Assembly (NCBI GenBank): GCA_022844045.1
Contig: JALHMM010000015.1
Span: forward strand, 24,649 to 88,648
Direction of reading: 5' to 3'
From: Reyranellaceae bacterium
Lineage (GTDB): Bacteria > Pseudomonadota > Alphaproteobacteria > Reyranellales > Reyranellaceae
DNA length: 64,000 nucleotides
Shown: positions 1 to 10,791 of the stretch, in pieces
Layout of the letters: each line of letters starts with the position of its first letter
Position numbering within the stretch: the first letter of the stretch is position 1
Notes under the pieces: generated by a model
Databases searched by the model: none
Seen by the model: the letters and a program-made list of their open reading frames with translations, nothing else
What the model was told of the DNA's origin: nothing
Program-made: the position numbers and the translations under genes

Positions 1-2
1 GA

Positions 3-33
3 CTGTCATCCCTCGCGACGCTCGGGATGACAG
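3..33. repeat. Short palindromic repeat, CTGTCATCCC family
   Basis: CTGTCATCCC at 3-12 is mirrored by GGGATGACAG at 24-33 around a short loop. The same arms flank the longer element at 37818-37886, so this looks like a miniature or internally deleted member of the family. It lies upstream of the gene at 197. Confidence 0.6.
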
Positions 34-196
34 GCGATGCCGATTTCGGGCTCGTCGCCCTGGCCGGCCGGGCCGGAAGACACACACGACACAAATCAGC
101 CTGGCCCGCGACACCGCCACGGCATCTGGCGTTGGCATCCTCCTCCCATCGAACAACGCCAACGGGGAGCCGCTCCCCGGCCCTCGGGAGGAAATC

Positions 197-958
197 ATGT
201 CCGTCGAATCGATCGTCGCCGCCTTCGCGAACGGCCCCAAGAAGGGTGCCTTCCCCCACCTCAGCCACACCGAGGTCCTGCAAGGCATCAGGAACCGCCT
301 CGCCAACCCGGACATGATCGCCCAGGGCGATGCCAGCCTCTGCGGGCCCGCCAGCTTCCTCTACTGCGTGATCAAGGACTACCCGGAAACCTGGGTCACC
401 TACGTCACCCAGATGTGGCTGAAGGGCAGCGCGCGAATCCACGGCCTCGAGGTCAAGCCGTCCAAGGACTGCCTCAACGCCAATCCCTCGGGCGTCAAGG
501 CGGTCGACTGGGTGGCGCTGGCCAGCCTGCGCGACTCCGAGAACACGTTCTTCGACTACCAGTCCTCATCCAACGAGGTCGGCGGCATCACCATGCCGGC
601 CACGATGGCGAGCTGGTTCGAGAAAGCCGGCTACAAGCAGGTCACCAACGACACGAACCTGTTCTTCACCAAGGGCGCGGACTCGCTCAAGACCGCGCTC
701 GGGCTCGCCGGCCAGAACCGCCGTGTCTGCATGCTGATCAACGCCCGCATGATCGCGGCCAATGGCGGCGCGTCGGGCTTCTTCAGCACGGCCAATCACT
801 GGGTCGTGCTGCAGGGCGGCGCCGGCATCACCGGCGACCAGGCCAGCCTCAACATCTGGACATGGGGCAACTCGGCCACCCACGGCTTCCGCAAGGCCGA
901 GCGCGTCCTGACCAACCACTACGGCTACGTCTCGGCGATGCGCAGCCGCGCCGCCTGA
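197..958 (+). CDS. Putative papain/C39-like cysteine peptidase
   Basis: A 253-residue protein with no signal peptide or membrane segment. Two motifs suggest a papain-like thiol peptidase fold: Cys49 in DASLCGPASF, at the start of a predicted helix, and His201 in TANHWVVLQGG, at the start of a strand, followed by NIWTWGN, which could supply the third residue. CGPAS followed by NHWVV is the arrangement seen in C39-like and effector-type cysteine peptidases. The start is well supported: GGGAGG lies 6 bases ahead of ATG. The next gene follows 31 bp downstream with its own good ribosome binding site, so the two probably form an operon. The substrate is unknown. Family assignment is by motif only and activity is inference. 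Confidence 0.6.
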   Translation: MSVESIVAAFANGPKKGAFPHLSHTEVLQGIRNRLANPDMIAQGDASLCGPASFLYCVIKDYPETWVTYVTQMWLKGSARIHGLEVKPSKDCLNANPSGVKAVDWVALASLRDSENTFFDYQSSSNEVGGITMPATMASWFEKAGYKQVTNDTNLFFTKGADSLKTALGLAGQNRRVCMLINARMIAANGGASGFFSTANHWVVLQGGAGITGDQASLNIWTWGNSATHGFRKAERVLTNHYGYVSAMRSRAA

Positions 959-989
959 GCCACCGACACCCACACGCGAGGAGCATCCC

Positions 990-1685
990 ATGTCCGACGA
1001 GCAGATCCCCTACGGCCTGTGGTTCCGGCGCTACGCGCCCTTCGCCACCTTCGGCAACATCGGCATCGGCAATTTCGAGGGCGACACGCGGACCCAGGCG
1101 TCGGGCTCGATCGGCGACACCTCGCGCACCTACGGCTGTGTCTATTTCGACAGCTCCAGGGCGGTGCGCGCCATCGGCGGCAGCAGCGGCACGGTCCTGT
1201 TCGGGACGTTCGGTGGTTCGATCCACGGCATGGCGGACGTCAAGACGGTCTTCCGCCGGATCCTCTCGAAGAGCGGCGCCATCGAGTTCAGCGCCAGCAC
1301 TGAAGGCGGCAATCCGCTGGTGCCGGGCGCGCCCGAAATCGACACCATGGTGACCGCCAAGATCGACTTCTCCCGCCCGAACCGCATGGCCATCAGCGGC
1401 GAGGTGTTCGGCGACAACTTCCCCAACCTCGAGGTCTTCGTCCACTGCTACCGCTCGCGCACCAGCGCGATCCTGGTCGATGGCCGGACCACCGGCGGCC
1501 GCGACTCCGGCCCGGGCTCGCGCCTCTTCGGCTCCCACACGTCCCATCGCATCGCCAAGTTCGACGCCTCGTTGTCGCTCGATGGTTCGGGACGCTTGAC
1601 CGGCGCCTACAAGACGGCGTCCAGCACGCTGACCGACTACCCCTCGAGCACGCCGCTCCAGCGCGAGATGGGCTTCAAGCTCTAG
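990..1685 (+). CDS. Hypothetical protein, partner of the putative peptidase
   Basis: A 231-residue protein I do not recognise. It is rich in Gly, Ser and Thr, appears mostly beta-stranded, and has no signal peptide, membrane segment or catalytic motif that I can see. CGAGGAG lies 9 bases ahead of the ATG. It follows the cysteine-peptidase-like gene by 31 bp, so it may be a co-expressed partner such as a substrate, inhibitor or immunity-type protein; that is only inference from position. Its stop codon overlaps that of the convergent minus-strand gene by 4 bases (CTAG shared), leaving no room for a conventional terminator. Confidence 0.6.
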   Translation: MSDEQIPYGLWFRRYAPFATFGNIGIGNFEGDTRTQASGSIGDTSRTYGCVYFDSSRAVRAIGGSSGTVLFGTFGGSIHGMADVKTVFRRILSKSGAIEFSASTEGGNPLVPGAPEIDTMVTAKIDFSRPNRMAISGEVFGDNFPNLEVFVHCYRSRTSAILVDGRTTGGRDSGPGSRLFGSHTSHRIAKFDASLSLDGSGRLTGAYKTASSTLTDYPSSTPLQREMGFKL

Positions 1686-2248
1686 CGGGGCGCCGGCCGC
1701 AACGCGTCGCGCCGCAACGACGCGGCCACCCGACGCACCAGGTCGATCGACTCGGTCGGGCCGGAATCCTCGACCCACACCCGATGTGCGACAACGATCG
1801 CCTCGGCCTCGACGATCAGCAGCGTCAGCCGCGACTCGCGCTCGCGCGTGTTGACGACATAGGTGCCGACGCCGTGCTCGGCCGCGCCGCCGGCGCGCCA
1901 GCGCGGCTTCTCCACCCGCTCGGCCACAAGCTGGCGCGCCTCCGTCACGGCCGCCGCTTGGCCGCCGGCGGCGCCGTTCCAGGCGACGACGACCAGCCGC
2001 TCGCGTACGGGGGTGATACTGCCCATGAAGGCGAAGCCGCCGGCGATGCGGTCGAAGCGATAGATCGCGACACCCGACTCGGTCTCGGGCTGGCGGTCTT
2101 CGAGGCGCTTGGGCACGTCGATGGTGCCGAGCCCCGGCAGGTCGCGCCGTGCCATCGCATCGGCGCCCTGGCCAAGGATCCACCACAGCCCCGCGACGGC
2201 CACGACAGACGCGGCGCCGATCGACAGCCAGATGGCTATTCTCGGCAC
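1682..2248 (-). CDS. Hypothetical membrane-anchored protein
   Basis: A 188-residue protein starting with GTG, with one N-terminal hydrophobic segment (about residues 5-25, IWLSIGAASVVAVAG) and a soluble, presumably periplasmic domain with alternating strands. No cysteine pair, lipobox or known catalytic motif is visible. It lies 40 bp downstream of guaB on the same strand and may be read through from it. No function can be assigned. Confidence 0.6.
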   Translation of the reverse strand: MPRIAIWLSIGAASVVAVAGLWWILGQGADAMARRDLPGLGTIDVPKRLEDRQPETESGVAIYRFDRIAGGFAFMGSITPVRERLVVVAWNGAAGGQAAAVTEARQLVAERVEKPRWRAGGAAEHGVGTYVVNTRERESRLTLLIVEAEAIVVAHRVWVEDSGPTESIDLVRRVAASLRRDALRPAPR

Positions 2249-2288
2249 GCTGTTCTTGCCGCGGCCTAACCGGGTGATATGGCTCCGC

Positions 2289-3851
<1,563 letters not shown>

Positions 3852-3955
3852 CTAGATATTGTGTCCCACTTGTTTTGCAAGGCTTCGGCGATTCGTTGCG
3901 CACTGTCAGGTTCCAGCGCAACGAATCGCATTCTTTGGGAGCGCCGGCGCGCCCG

Positions 3956-4462
3956 CTACATCCCGCCGATGAAGTCGCGCTTGCCGACCTCGACGCCGAT
4001 GCCGCGCAGGATCGCGTAGGCCGTGGTGACGTGGAAATAGAAGTTCGGCATGGCGAAGTGCGCGAGATAGATCTCGCCTTTGAAGGTCATCGGGTTGCCG
4101 GCGATGGTGCGGGTGATGTCGCGGCCGTCGCCGCCGTCGATCTGCTCGCGGCGGAACTCGCCGATATAGGCCAGCGTCTTGTCGAGGCGCGCCTTGCAGT
4201 CGGCGAACGTCACCTCGGTGTCGTCGTACTTCGGCGGCTCGACGCCGGCCAGCAGCGCCGGCGTGCTCTTGGCGAAGTCGGCGGCGATCTGGATCTGGCG
4301 CACCAGGGGCAGCATGTCGGGATAGAGCCTGAGCTGCAGCACGACGGCGTCCTGCATCTTCTTCGCCGCCGCGAAGGCCGCACCCTTGTCGAGGACATTG
4401 CCCAGCGCGCGCAGCTGGCGCTGGAAGACCGGCACCGAGGCCGAATACATGCCGATGGTCAT
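3956..4462 (-). CDS. DUF1993 family protein
   Basis: A 168-residue protein starting MTIGMYSASVPVF and ending in a helix-rich segment with FHVTTAYAILR and GKRDFIGG, typical of DUF1993 proteins, which adopt a DinB-like four-helix bundle. The family is uncharacterised; residues such as FHVTTAY and the His in LAHFAMPNFYFH are conserved by memory of the family. An ATG 24 bases upstream (MNSREGII) is possible, but MTIGMYS matches the family start. Not in an obvious operon: a palindromic repeat separates it from rlmE. Confidence 0.8.
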   Translation of the reverse strand: MTIGMYSASVPVFQRQLRALGNVLDKGAAFAAAKKMQDAVVLQLRLYPDMLPLVRQIQIAADFAKSTPALLAGVEPPKYDDTEVTFADCKARLDKTLAYIGEFRREQIDGGDGRDITRTIAGNPMTFKGEIYLAHFAMPNFYFHVTTAYAILRGIGVEVGKRDFIGGM

Positions 4463-4487
4463 GATGATTCCTTCTCTTGAATTCACT

Positions 4488-4608
4488 ACCTTCCCCCGGA
4501 GGGGGAAGGTGTCGCGCAGCGACGGATGGGGGATGTTGAAGACGGACTCCCGCGTTCGTCTTCAACATCCCCATCCGCCCTTCGGGCACCTTCCCCCTCC
4601 GGGGGAAG
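4488..4608. repeat. Intergenic palindromic repeat, CTTCCCCC/GGGGGAAG family
   Basis: ACCTTCCCCC-GGA-GGGGGAAGGT forms a hairpin at 4488-4510; a second CCTTCCCCCTCCGGGGGAAG hairpin closes the element at 4589-4608. Between them is a large inverted repeat, GATGTTGAAGACG mirrored by CGTCTTCAACATC. The element fills the gap between the DUF1993 gene and the end of rlmE and shares the CCCTTCGGGCACC and GCGGATG words with the copy inside fixH. Confidence 0.75.
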
Positions 4609-4614
4609 AAAAGG

Positions 4615-5319
4615 TTATCCGCCACGAAAGCCCGTGGCGACGACGTACATCTCGGCCGAGTCGGCGCGGCTGGCCGGTGGCTTGATGTGCTTGACCTTCT
4701 CGAAGTCGCGCTTGAGCTGTTCGAGCAGGCCGCGCTCGGTGCCGCCGCGCAGCACCTTGGCGACATAGACGCCACCCGGCCGCAGCACCTCGCGCGCGAA
4801 CGCGTGCGCCGCCTCGGCGAGCGCCATGATGCGCGCGTGGTCGGTCGGCGGATGGCCGCTGGCGGCGGCGGCCATGTCGCTCAGCACCACGTCGGTCGGT
4901 CCGCCGAGCTTGGCGCGCAACAGGTCCGGCGCGTCGTCGGCCATGAAGTCGTGGTGCAGGATCTCGGCGCCGGCGATGGGGTCGATGGCGGTGATGTCGA
5001 TGCCGATCACCTGCCCGCCCTTCTCCGGCTTGACGCGCTCGACCGCGACCTGGGTCCAGCCGCCGGGCGCGCAGCCGAGATCGACGACGCGCGCGCCGGG
5101 CTTGAGGAAGCGCAGATCGTCGTCCATTTCGCGCAGCTTGAAGGCGGCGCGCGAGCGATAGCCCTGGCGCTTGGCTTCCTGCACATAGGGATCGTTGAGC
5201 TGGCGCTCGAGCCACAGGGTCGAGCCGATCTTGCGCCCACGCGCCGTCTTCACACGCACGGCCTTGGCGCGGCCGGTGAAGCGGGTGCCTCCCTTGCCGC
5301 CTTGCTTGTTCGCCGCCAT
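4615..5319 (-). CDS. rlmE: 23S rRNA 2'-O-methyltransferase RlmE (FtsJ/RrmJ)
   Basis: Methylates the 2'-OH of the 23S rRNA A-loop uridine with S-adenosylmethionine. The 234-residue protein has the FtsJ Rossmann fold: SAM motif [11 protein letters not shown] (about 80-90) and the K-D-K-E tetrad at Lys61 (RAAFKL), Asp148 (LSDMAA), Lys188 (YVAKVLRG) and Glu223 (SAEMYV). A basic N-terminal tail (about residues 1-30) is common in alphaproteobacterial members. It starts 2 bp after the Ppx/GppA stop codon and is probably co-transcribed with it. Confidence 0.95.
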   Translation of the reverse strand: MAANKQGGKGGTRFTGRAKAVRVKTARGRKIGSTLWLERQLNDPYVQEAKRQGYRSRAAFKLREMDDDLRFLKPGARVVDLGCAPGGWTQVAVERVKPEKGGQVIGIDITAIDPIAGAEILHHDFMADDAPDLLRAKLGGPTDVVLSDMAAAASGHPPTDHARIMALAEAAHAFAREVLRPGGVYVAKVLRGGTERGLLEQLKRDFEKVKHIKPPASRADSAEMYVVATGFRGG

Positions 5320-5321
5320 GG

Positions 5322-6428
5322 TCAGCTATCGTCGCGCGCGTAAAGCGGATCGGCGTCGCGATCGGCCTCGCGCATCAGGTCGACCAGCACGCCCTCGCGC
5401 AGGCCGCGATCGGCGACGCGGATGGAGCCCACCGGCCACATCCGGCACACCGCCTCGAAAATCGCGCCGCCGGCCAGCGCCAGGTCGGCGCGGTCGGTGC
5501 CGATGCACGGCACCTGGGTGAGCTCGCGCACCGACATGCGCGAGAGTTCCGCGCCGATGCGCAACACCGTGTCGCGCGCCAGCGACGCGCCGTCGACCGC
5601 GGCGCGGCTGTAACGGCGCAGGCCGAGATGGTGGGCGGCCATGGTGGTGACCGTGCCCGAGGCGCCGATCATCTGCACCTCGCCGGCGCCGGCGCGCTTG
5701 TGCACGTCGTTGGCGGCGCAGAATGGCTTCAGCGCGGTCTGGATCAGGCCGACCATGCCGTCATAGACGCCATTGTCGAGCGGCCGCTCCCGGGGCTGGC
5801 CGCACAGCATCGCCTCGGTGAGCGTCACCACGCCCCAGGGGATCGACACCATGTCGATGATGCCCAGCTCCACGCCGCCGGGCAGGTCGGGCCGCGCCCG
5901 GACCATGACCCAGACGACCTCGGTCGAGCCGCCGCCGATATCGACCAGCAGGGCGTAGGGTCGGGCCGGGTCGATCAGCGACTGGCAGCTCGCCAACGCC
6001 AGACGCGCCTCCTCGGCGGCGCTGATGATCTCCAGATTCAGCCCGACTCGCTGACGCACGTCAGACAGAAAATCCGCGCTGTTGGCGGCGCGGCGGCAGG
6101 CTTCGGTGGCGATGTGGCGCGAGCGGGTGACGCCGGCGCGATGGATTTTCGCGGCGCAGACCTCCAGCGCGTCCAGCGTGCGGTCGATCGCCTGCTCGCA
6201 GAGCCGTTCGCGATCGCCGATGCCCTCGCCCAGCCGCACCGGGCGCGAAAAGGCGTCGACGACGTCGAAACCGGTGGCCGAGGCGCGCGCGACCAGCAGG
6301 CGGCAATTGTTGGTGCCGAGATCGATCGCGGCATAGGTATGGGCGAACCGGCCACGCCGCCACCCGCCTATGTGCTCCGCTGCCGTCACCGTCACCCCGT
6401 CCTCTGCGCACCCATGTCGGTCGGTCAT
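5322..6428 (-). CDS. Ppx/GppA family phosphatase
   Basis: Actin/Hsp70-fold phosphatase acting on exopolyphosphate or pppGpp. Diagnostic features are the N-terminal phosphate loop [15 protein letters not shown] (about 33-47), [12 protein letters not shown] (about 166-177) and a third glycine-rich loop [14 protein letters not shown]. At 368 residues it lacks the C-terminal HD domain of long Ppx proteins and fits the short alphaproteobacterial Ppx/GppA form that often sits next to rlmE, as here. Substrate preference cannot be read from sequence. The first about 30 residues are not conserved, so the start could lie further downstream. Confidence 0.9.
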   Translation of the reverse strand: MTDRHGCAEDGVTVTAAEHIGGWRRGRFAHTYAAIDLGTNNCRLLVARASATGFDVVDAFSRPVRLGEGIGDRERLCEQAIDRTLDALEVCAAKIHRAGVTRSRHIATEACRRAANSADFLSDVRQRVGLNLEIISAAEEARLALASCQSLIDPARPYALLVDIGGGSTEVVWVMVRARPDLPGGVELGIIDMVSIPWGVVTLTEAMLCGQPRERPLDNGVYDGMVGLIQTALKPFCAANDVHKRAGAGEVQMIGASGTVTTMAAHHLGLRRYSRAAVDGASLARDTVLRIGAELSRMSVRELTQVPCIGTDRADLALAGGAIFEAVCRMWPVGSIRVADRGLREGVLVDLMREADRDADPLYARDDS

Positions 6429-6551
6429 GGTAGCGCCAAGGCGTTCAGGCGGCGAGGAAAATCCAGCCGGAACGGTCGCGTCCGACCGTCATGCCGCTCA
6501 CGGCGAGGGCTTGAGCTCATGCGAGCAGCGCGACATCAGACCATGAAGTCG

Positions 6552-6728
6552 TCATGGGACAGCACCAGCGCCACCGCCACCCGACGCGCGAGAAACGCCG
6601 CGCACCAGATCGCGGACTGCTGCATCGCTGCCCGAAACGCCCAGATTGTGCGCCTCGGCGCCGGAGTCGTGGCCCGCTGCGCTGAAGAACGGCCTGCCAT
6701 CCCGCCTCACGAAGACTCTCTTGGTCAT
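6552..6728 (-). CDS. Possible 58-residue protein coupled to ftsH
   Basis: A short frame whose ATG overlaps the ftsH stop as ATGA (6725-6728), giving [20 protein letters not shown] and so on. It has no recognised domain. A second frame beginning inside it (MQQSAIWCAAFLARRV) also looks protein-like, so this could be a small gene with a frameshift or a decayed remnant. The overlap with ftsH is the main reason for listing it. Confidence 0.35.
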   Translation of the reverse strand: MTKRVFVRRDGRPFFSAAGHDSGAEAHNLGVSGSDAAVRDLVRGVSRASGGGGAGAVP

Positions 6729-8560
6729 GCGCTGGCCGCGGCTACTGATGTCGTCGTGGCAAGCGCTGCGATCTCCATTTCACCGAGCGTCTCCTTCTCC
6801 AGGAGCTTTCGGGCGATCCGTTCCAGGGCCTCCCTGCGCTCGCGCAGAAGATCGACGGTCCTCTCAAAAGTCTCGTCCACGATACGCTTCACCTCTTCGT
6901 CGATCGCTGAAGCGGTTTCCTCGGAATAGGAACGTTCCTGAGCCCCGTAATATGGCTGGTTCGTCCCGAGAAACGACCGTCGGTCCTTTTCCAGGGCGAC
7001 GTGCCCGAGCCTCTCGGTCATGCCATAGCGCATGACGATGGCGCGCGCGATATCCGTGACCTTGGCCAGATCGTCGGCGGCACCGGTGGAAAGATGCCTG
7101 AATACGATCCATTCCGCCGCGCGTCCGCCGAGCAGCACCGCCATCTTGTTTTCCAGCTCCTCGCGCGTCATGAGGAAGCGATCCTCCGTCGGCCGCTGGA
7201 TCGTGTAGCCGAGCGCGCCCACGCCGCGCGGGATGATGGAGACCTTATGAACGGGATCAACGCCGGGCAGCGCCATGGTGACCAGCGCATGGCCGGTTTC
7301 GTGGTAGGCAACGATCTCGCGCTCCTTCGGATTGAGGAGCCTGTTGCGCTTTTCAAGCCCCGCCACGATGCGCTCGACCGCGTCGTTGAAGTCCTCCATC
7401 GTCACGACATCGGCCTTGCGGCGCGTCGCCAGCAGCGTCGCCTCGTTGACGAGGTTAGCGAGATCGGCCCCCGTGAAGCCCGGGGTGAGCGCGGCAATCT
7501 TCTCCGCGTCCACGGTCGGCGCGAGCTTCGCCCTCTTCAGATGGACGTTCAGGATCTGGATCCGACCGATCTTGTCAGGCCGATCCACCAGGACTTGGCG
7601 GTCGAATCGGCCGGCGCGCAGCAGGGCCGGATCAAGGATCTCCGGGCGGTTGGTCGCGGCCAGCAGCACGAGGCCCGTCGATGAATCGAAGCCGTCCAAT
7701 TCGACGAGGAGCTGGTTGAGCGTCTGCTCCTTCTCGTCGTGGCCGCCCGCAAGCGGTCCGATGCCGCGGGCCCGGCCGAGGGCATCGAGCTCGTCGATGA
7801 AGACAATCGCTGGTGCCTTGGCGCGCGCCTGCTCAAACAGATCGCGCACGCGGGCCGCGCCAACACCGACGAACATCTCGACGAACTCGGACCCCGAGAT
7901 CGAGAAGAAGGGGACGCCCGCCTCGCCAGCGACGGCCTTGGCCAGCAGCGTCTTGCCGGTGCCTGGCGGGCCGACGAGGAGTACACCCTTGGGCATGCGC
8001 CCGCCGAGCCGCCCATAGCCCTGCGGGTCCTTCAGAAAATCGACGATCTCCTTCAGTTCGTCCTTCGCCTCATCAACGCCGGCGACGTCCTCGAAGGTAA
8101 CGCCGGTGTCCTTCTCGACGTAGACCTTCACCTTCGACTTACCGATCTGCATCAGGCCGCCGCCGATACCCCCACCCATCCGCTTGAGCACGAATATCCA
8201 GATGCCGATGAAGATCACCGCGGGCAAGATCCAGGACAGGAGGTCGCGCAGGAAAGTGCTTTCGATCTGGCCACTGACGACGACGCCGTGCTGCTGCAGG
8301 TCGCGGGCAAGGTCAGGCTCGACCCGCGTCGTGATGAACATCGACCGGCCGTCGACGGGCTGCTTGAAGCGGCCCTGGATGAAGCGGTCCGACACGGCCA
8401 CTTCGGCGATCATGCCCTCCCGCAAATAGGTCTCGAATTGACTGTAGGGAAGCTGCGCCACTTGCGTGGTCTTCGTGAACCAATACTGAAACGCCACGAG
8501 GCACAAGAACGCCGCGATCCAGTACCAGATGTTGAATTGAGTTTTCCTGTCCATTTCCAT
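6725..8560 (-). CDS. ftsH: ATP-dependent zinc metalloprotease FtsH (accessory copy)
   Basis: Membrane-bound AAA+ protease that degrades misfolded and regulatory proteins. The 611-residue protein has a first TM at about 11-28, a periplasmic segment, a second TM at about 106-126, Walker A GPPGTGKT (197-204), Walker B IVFIDELD (252-259), a second-region-of-homology arginine finger in RAGRFDRQ, and the zinc site HETGH (420-424). GGGAGG lies just ahead of the ATG. It starts 15 bp after degP in a stress operon with two Hsp20 genes, not beside tilS/folP as the housekeeping gene usually is, so it is probably a second, stress-specific copy. Confidence 0.93.
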   Translation of the reverse strand: MEMDRKTQFNIWYWIAAFLCLVAFQYWFTKTTQVAQLPYSQFETYLREGMIAEVAVSDRFIQGRFKQPVDGRSMFITTRVEPDLARDLQQHGVVVSGQIESTFLRDLLSWILPAVIFIGIWIFVLKRMGGGIGGGLMQIGKSKVKVYVEKDTGVTFEDVAGVDEAKDELKEIVDFLKDPQGYGRLGGRMPKGVLLVGPPGTGKTLLAKAVAGEAGVPFFSISGSEFVEMFVGVGAARVRDLFEQARAKAPAIVFIDELDALGRARGIGPLAGGHDEKEQTLNQLLVELDGFDSSTGLVLLAATNRPEILDPALLRAGRFDRQVLVDRPDKIGRIQILNVHLKRAKLAPTVDAEKIAALTPGFTGADLANLVNEATLLATRRKADVVTMEDFNDAVERIVAGLEKRNRLLNPKEREIVAYHETGHALVTMALPGVDPVHKVSIIPRGVGALGYTIQRPTEDRFLMTREELENKMAVLLGGRAAEWIVFRHLSTGAADDLAKVTDIARAIVMRYGMTERLGHVALEKDRRSFLGTNQPYYGAQERSYSEETASAIDEEVKRIVDETFERTVDLLRERREALERIARKLLEKETLGEMEIAALATTTSVAAASA

Positions 8561-8575
8561 CGCCGCCGCCTCCCG

Positions 8576-9961
8576 TTACCTGATGATCAGCAGCAGGCGG
8601 CCGCCATTTCGGGAGAGCTCGACGGCGAGGGTGGCCTGACGGTCGGAGGTCCAACGGCTGATATCGTCGACTGATGTCACGGGCATTCGGTTGACTGCCA
8701 GGATCATGTCGCCTGGGCGAAGGCCTGCGCGCGCGGCGCGACTGCCGGGCGTTACGCTATCGACAACCACGCCGTCCGATCCGCTCTCTTGCGCCTCCTG
8801 CCGAGAGGCGTCTCGCACGCTTGCGCCCGCGAACGCCGTTCCGGCCAACCGGGAGGACGCGATACGCCCGCCTGCTTCGATCCGGATCCTGATCTCGCGC
8901 ACACCGTCGTTGCGAGCCACCGTTAACCTGACGTCGCTTCCAGCGGGTGTGAGGCCGATCCGGTTGCGCAGGTCGGTCGATCCGACAACGGCGCGTCCGT
9001 CAATAGCGGTGACGACATCGCCAACCCGCAAACCGGCGCGCTCGGCCGGTGAGCCCGACTCGACATTGGCGATCACGGCACCACGCAGGTCGCCGAGCCC
9101 AAGGGCCCCCGCGAGATCCGGAGTCACGTCCTGAATGCTTATGCCGATCCGGCCGCGGCGGACCTCGCCATGAGCAGCGAGCTGGCTCATGACGGTAACC
9201 GCCATGTTACTGGGCACCGCGAAGCCGATGCCGATATTGCCACCGGCCGGGCTTAGGATCGCCGTGTTGATTCCGACGAGCTTGCCGTCCAGCGTGACCA
9301 GCGCACCGCCCGAATTTCCCGGGTTGATCGAGGCGTCCGTCTGGATGAAATCCTCATAGCCTTCGTTGTTGATGCCACTGCGCCCGAGCGCGCTGACGAT
9401 GCCGGAGGTCACCGTTTGGCCGAGGCCGAACGGGTTACCGATGGCAACAACATAGTCACCGACCTTCAGGCGATCGGAGTCGCCGATCTCCAAGGCTACG
9501 AGATTGCGGCTTTGGACCTTGAGCAAGGCGATGTCCGTCGCCTGGTCCGAGCCGACAAGCTCGGCGGGCAGGCGCCGTCCATCCTTCAGAGTCACCGCGA
9601 TTTCCCGGGCGTTCGCCACAACATGGTGATTGGTGAGCACGTGGCCTCGCGCCGCGTCGACGATCACACCAGAGCCGGCGCTCACGCGCTGCTGAGGCGG
9701 CAGGCTGTCCGGCAGGTTGAAAAAGCGCCGGAAGAACGGGTCGTTGTAGAGCGGGTTGGACGCTGCGGGCGTCTCCGAAATGACAGAGATGTTGACGACC
9801 GCGGGAGTGACCCGTTCAAGAACAGGCGCAAGAGTCGGAAGTTGCCCCGCTATGCCCGGAACCGCCTGTGCGATGGCAGCAGAAGGCAGTCCGACCGCGA
9901 TCGCGGCCGCCGCCCAGAGAACGATGATAGTTCGACGAACGACAGTGTCCTTTCTGATCAT
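8576..9961 (-). CDS. degP: Periplasmic Do-type serine protease (DegP/HtrA)
   Basis: Periplasmic protease-chaperone for unfolded envelope proteins. From the ATG at 9961 the protein is 461 residues with a clean signal peptide (MIRKDTVVRRTIIVLWAAAAIAVG, cut near AIAQA), trypsin-like domain with His113 (TNHHVV), Asp143 (ATDIALL) and Ser217 (NPGNSGGA), then two PDZ domains. An in-frame ATG 108 bases upstream would bury the signal peptide and is rejected. The start overlaps the stop of the preceding 88-codon frame as ATGA, and ftsH follows after 15 bp, so translation is probably coupled across the operon. Confidence 0.93.
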   Translation of the reverse strand: MIRKDTVVRRTIIVLWAAAAIAVGLPSAAIAQAVPGIAGQLPTLAPVLERVTPAVVNISVISETPAASNPLYNDPFFRRFFNLPDSLPPQQRVSAGSGVIVDAARGHVLTNHHVVANAREIAVTLKDGRRLPAELVGSDQATDIALLKVQSRNLVALEIGDSDRLKVGDYVVAIGNPFGLGQTVTSGIVSALGRSGINNEGYEDFIQTDASINPGNSGGALVTLDGKLVGINTAILSPAGGNIGIGFAVPSNMAVTVMSQLAAHGEVRRGRIGISIQDVTPDLAGALGLGDLRGAVIANVESGSPAERAGLRVGDVVTAIDGRAVVGSTDLRNRIGLTPAGSDVRLTVARNDGVREIRIRIEAGGRIASSRLAGTAFAGASVRDASRQEAQESGSDGVVVDSVTPGSRAARAGLRPGDMILAVNRMPVTSVDDISRWTSDRQATLAVELSRNGGRLLLIIR

Positions 9962-10224
9962 GAGCAATCTCCGTTTGGCCCATTGGCCTCCTCCTTTCCG
10001 CCTGAGATCAGACGGAAGATGTACAAACCGTCCCGGCATACGAGCCGGACCAGTTGCGCCGACATGCATGACGCCGTTGACAGCGGACGGTCGCCGACGA
10101 GCCCGATGCTACGGCCGGCGACCTCAGAGACCACATCGCGGCCGCCACCACGGTCGGCGCGCAGCGGTCCGGCAGAACGTTCTCGCAATCGCAGACGATA
10201 GATGGGTGCATGGCTGCAACTCAC
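9958..10224 (-). CDS. Small protein of unknown function inside the stress operon
   Basis: An 88-codon frame from a GTG that overlaps the upstream stop as GTGA (10221-10224) and whose own stop overlaps the degP start as ATGA (9958-9961). Such double coupling is strong positional evidence for translation. The product is basic, with a C-terminal part (LVRLVCRDGLYIFRLISGG) that looks like paired strands; there is no signal peptide or known domain. The degP Shine-Dalgarno (GGAGGAGG) lies within its 3' end. A decayed gene kept only for coupling is the alternative. Confidence 0.5.
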   Translation of the reverse strand: MSCSHAPIYRLRLRERSAGPLRADRGGGRDVVSEVAGRSIGLVGDRPLSTASCMSAQLVRLVCRDGLYIFRLISGGKEEANGPNGDCS

Positions 10225-10718
10225 GCCGCCTTTCGTGCGCTGCTTGCTCCGCCGCCGGCCGCGGCCTTACTCACCAGCAAGGCCCGCTTGAGCTCGTCCA
10301 GACGGGCTGCGTCCGAGAACGGACGCGTGATGCGCTCCGCGCGAGCCGCTGTCTGAGCGCGTTCGGCGTTGCCCTCCACGACATAGGCCAAACCTTGCCG
10401 TTCAGCGTAGCGAACCGCTGAATCGAGCGTCGGAAAGCTGAGCTCGACTTGGGTCAACGTGTCGTTGCTGCCAGTCCAGCCCATCAGCGGCTCGATGAAC
10501 GGCGCGCTGCGAGGCTCGAAACGGAGTTTCCAACCTTTCGTGCGCGCCTTTCCCGAAGTCATCACCGACCGGGACGGCTTGTAGATCTGTGCAACCGCGT
10601 CCCCCGGGAACATCGAGTGCCCTATCAGAAGCGGCGGAACCCAATTGTCGTTGGCGGACCACGTCCACGGCCTGCCAGCTGACATGCCGTTCTCCGTCTG
10701 TCTGCGTTTCTCCATCAT
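10221..10718 (-). CDS. NDUFS4-type (ETC complex I subunit conserved region) protein
   Basis: 165 residues. The core AQIYKPSRSVMTSGKARTK...FIEPLMGWTGSND...LSFPTLDSAVRYAERQG is the NDUFS4/complex I 18-kDa subunit domain (about residues 42-115), preceded and followed by low-complexity extensions not found in the ordinary complex I subunit. The ordinary alphaproteobacterial subunit is about 100 residues and is not encoded beside chaperones. Placement between Hsp20 and DegP/FtsH suggests a stress-specific paralogue, perhaps protecting or tagging damaged complex I; that is inference. Two ATGs in a row follow GGGAGGG, so the start is secure. Confidence 0.82.
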   Translation of the reverse strand: MMEKRRQTENGMSAGRPWTWSANDNWVPPLLIGHSMFPGDAVAQIYKPSRSVMTSGKARTKGWKLRFEPRSAPFIEPLMGWTGSNDTLTQVELSFPTLDSAVRYAERQGLAYVVEGNAERAQTAARAERITRPFSDAARLDELKRALLVSKAAAGGGASSARKAA

Positions 10719-10791
10719 TGCTTATCCCTCCCATTCTGGCGAAGCACGCCGCTGACGGCGGCCTATCGGCCCGCCGCCAGCGATCGGCCTG

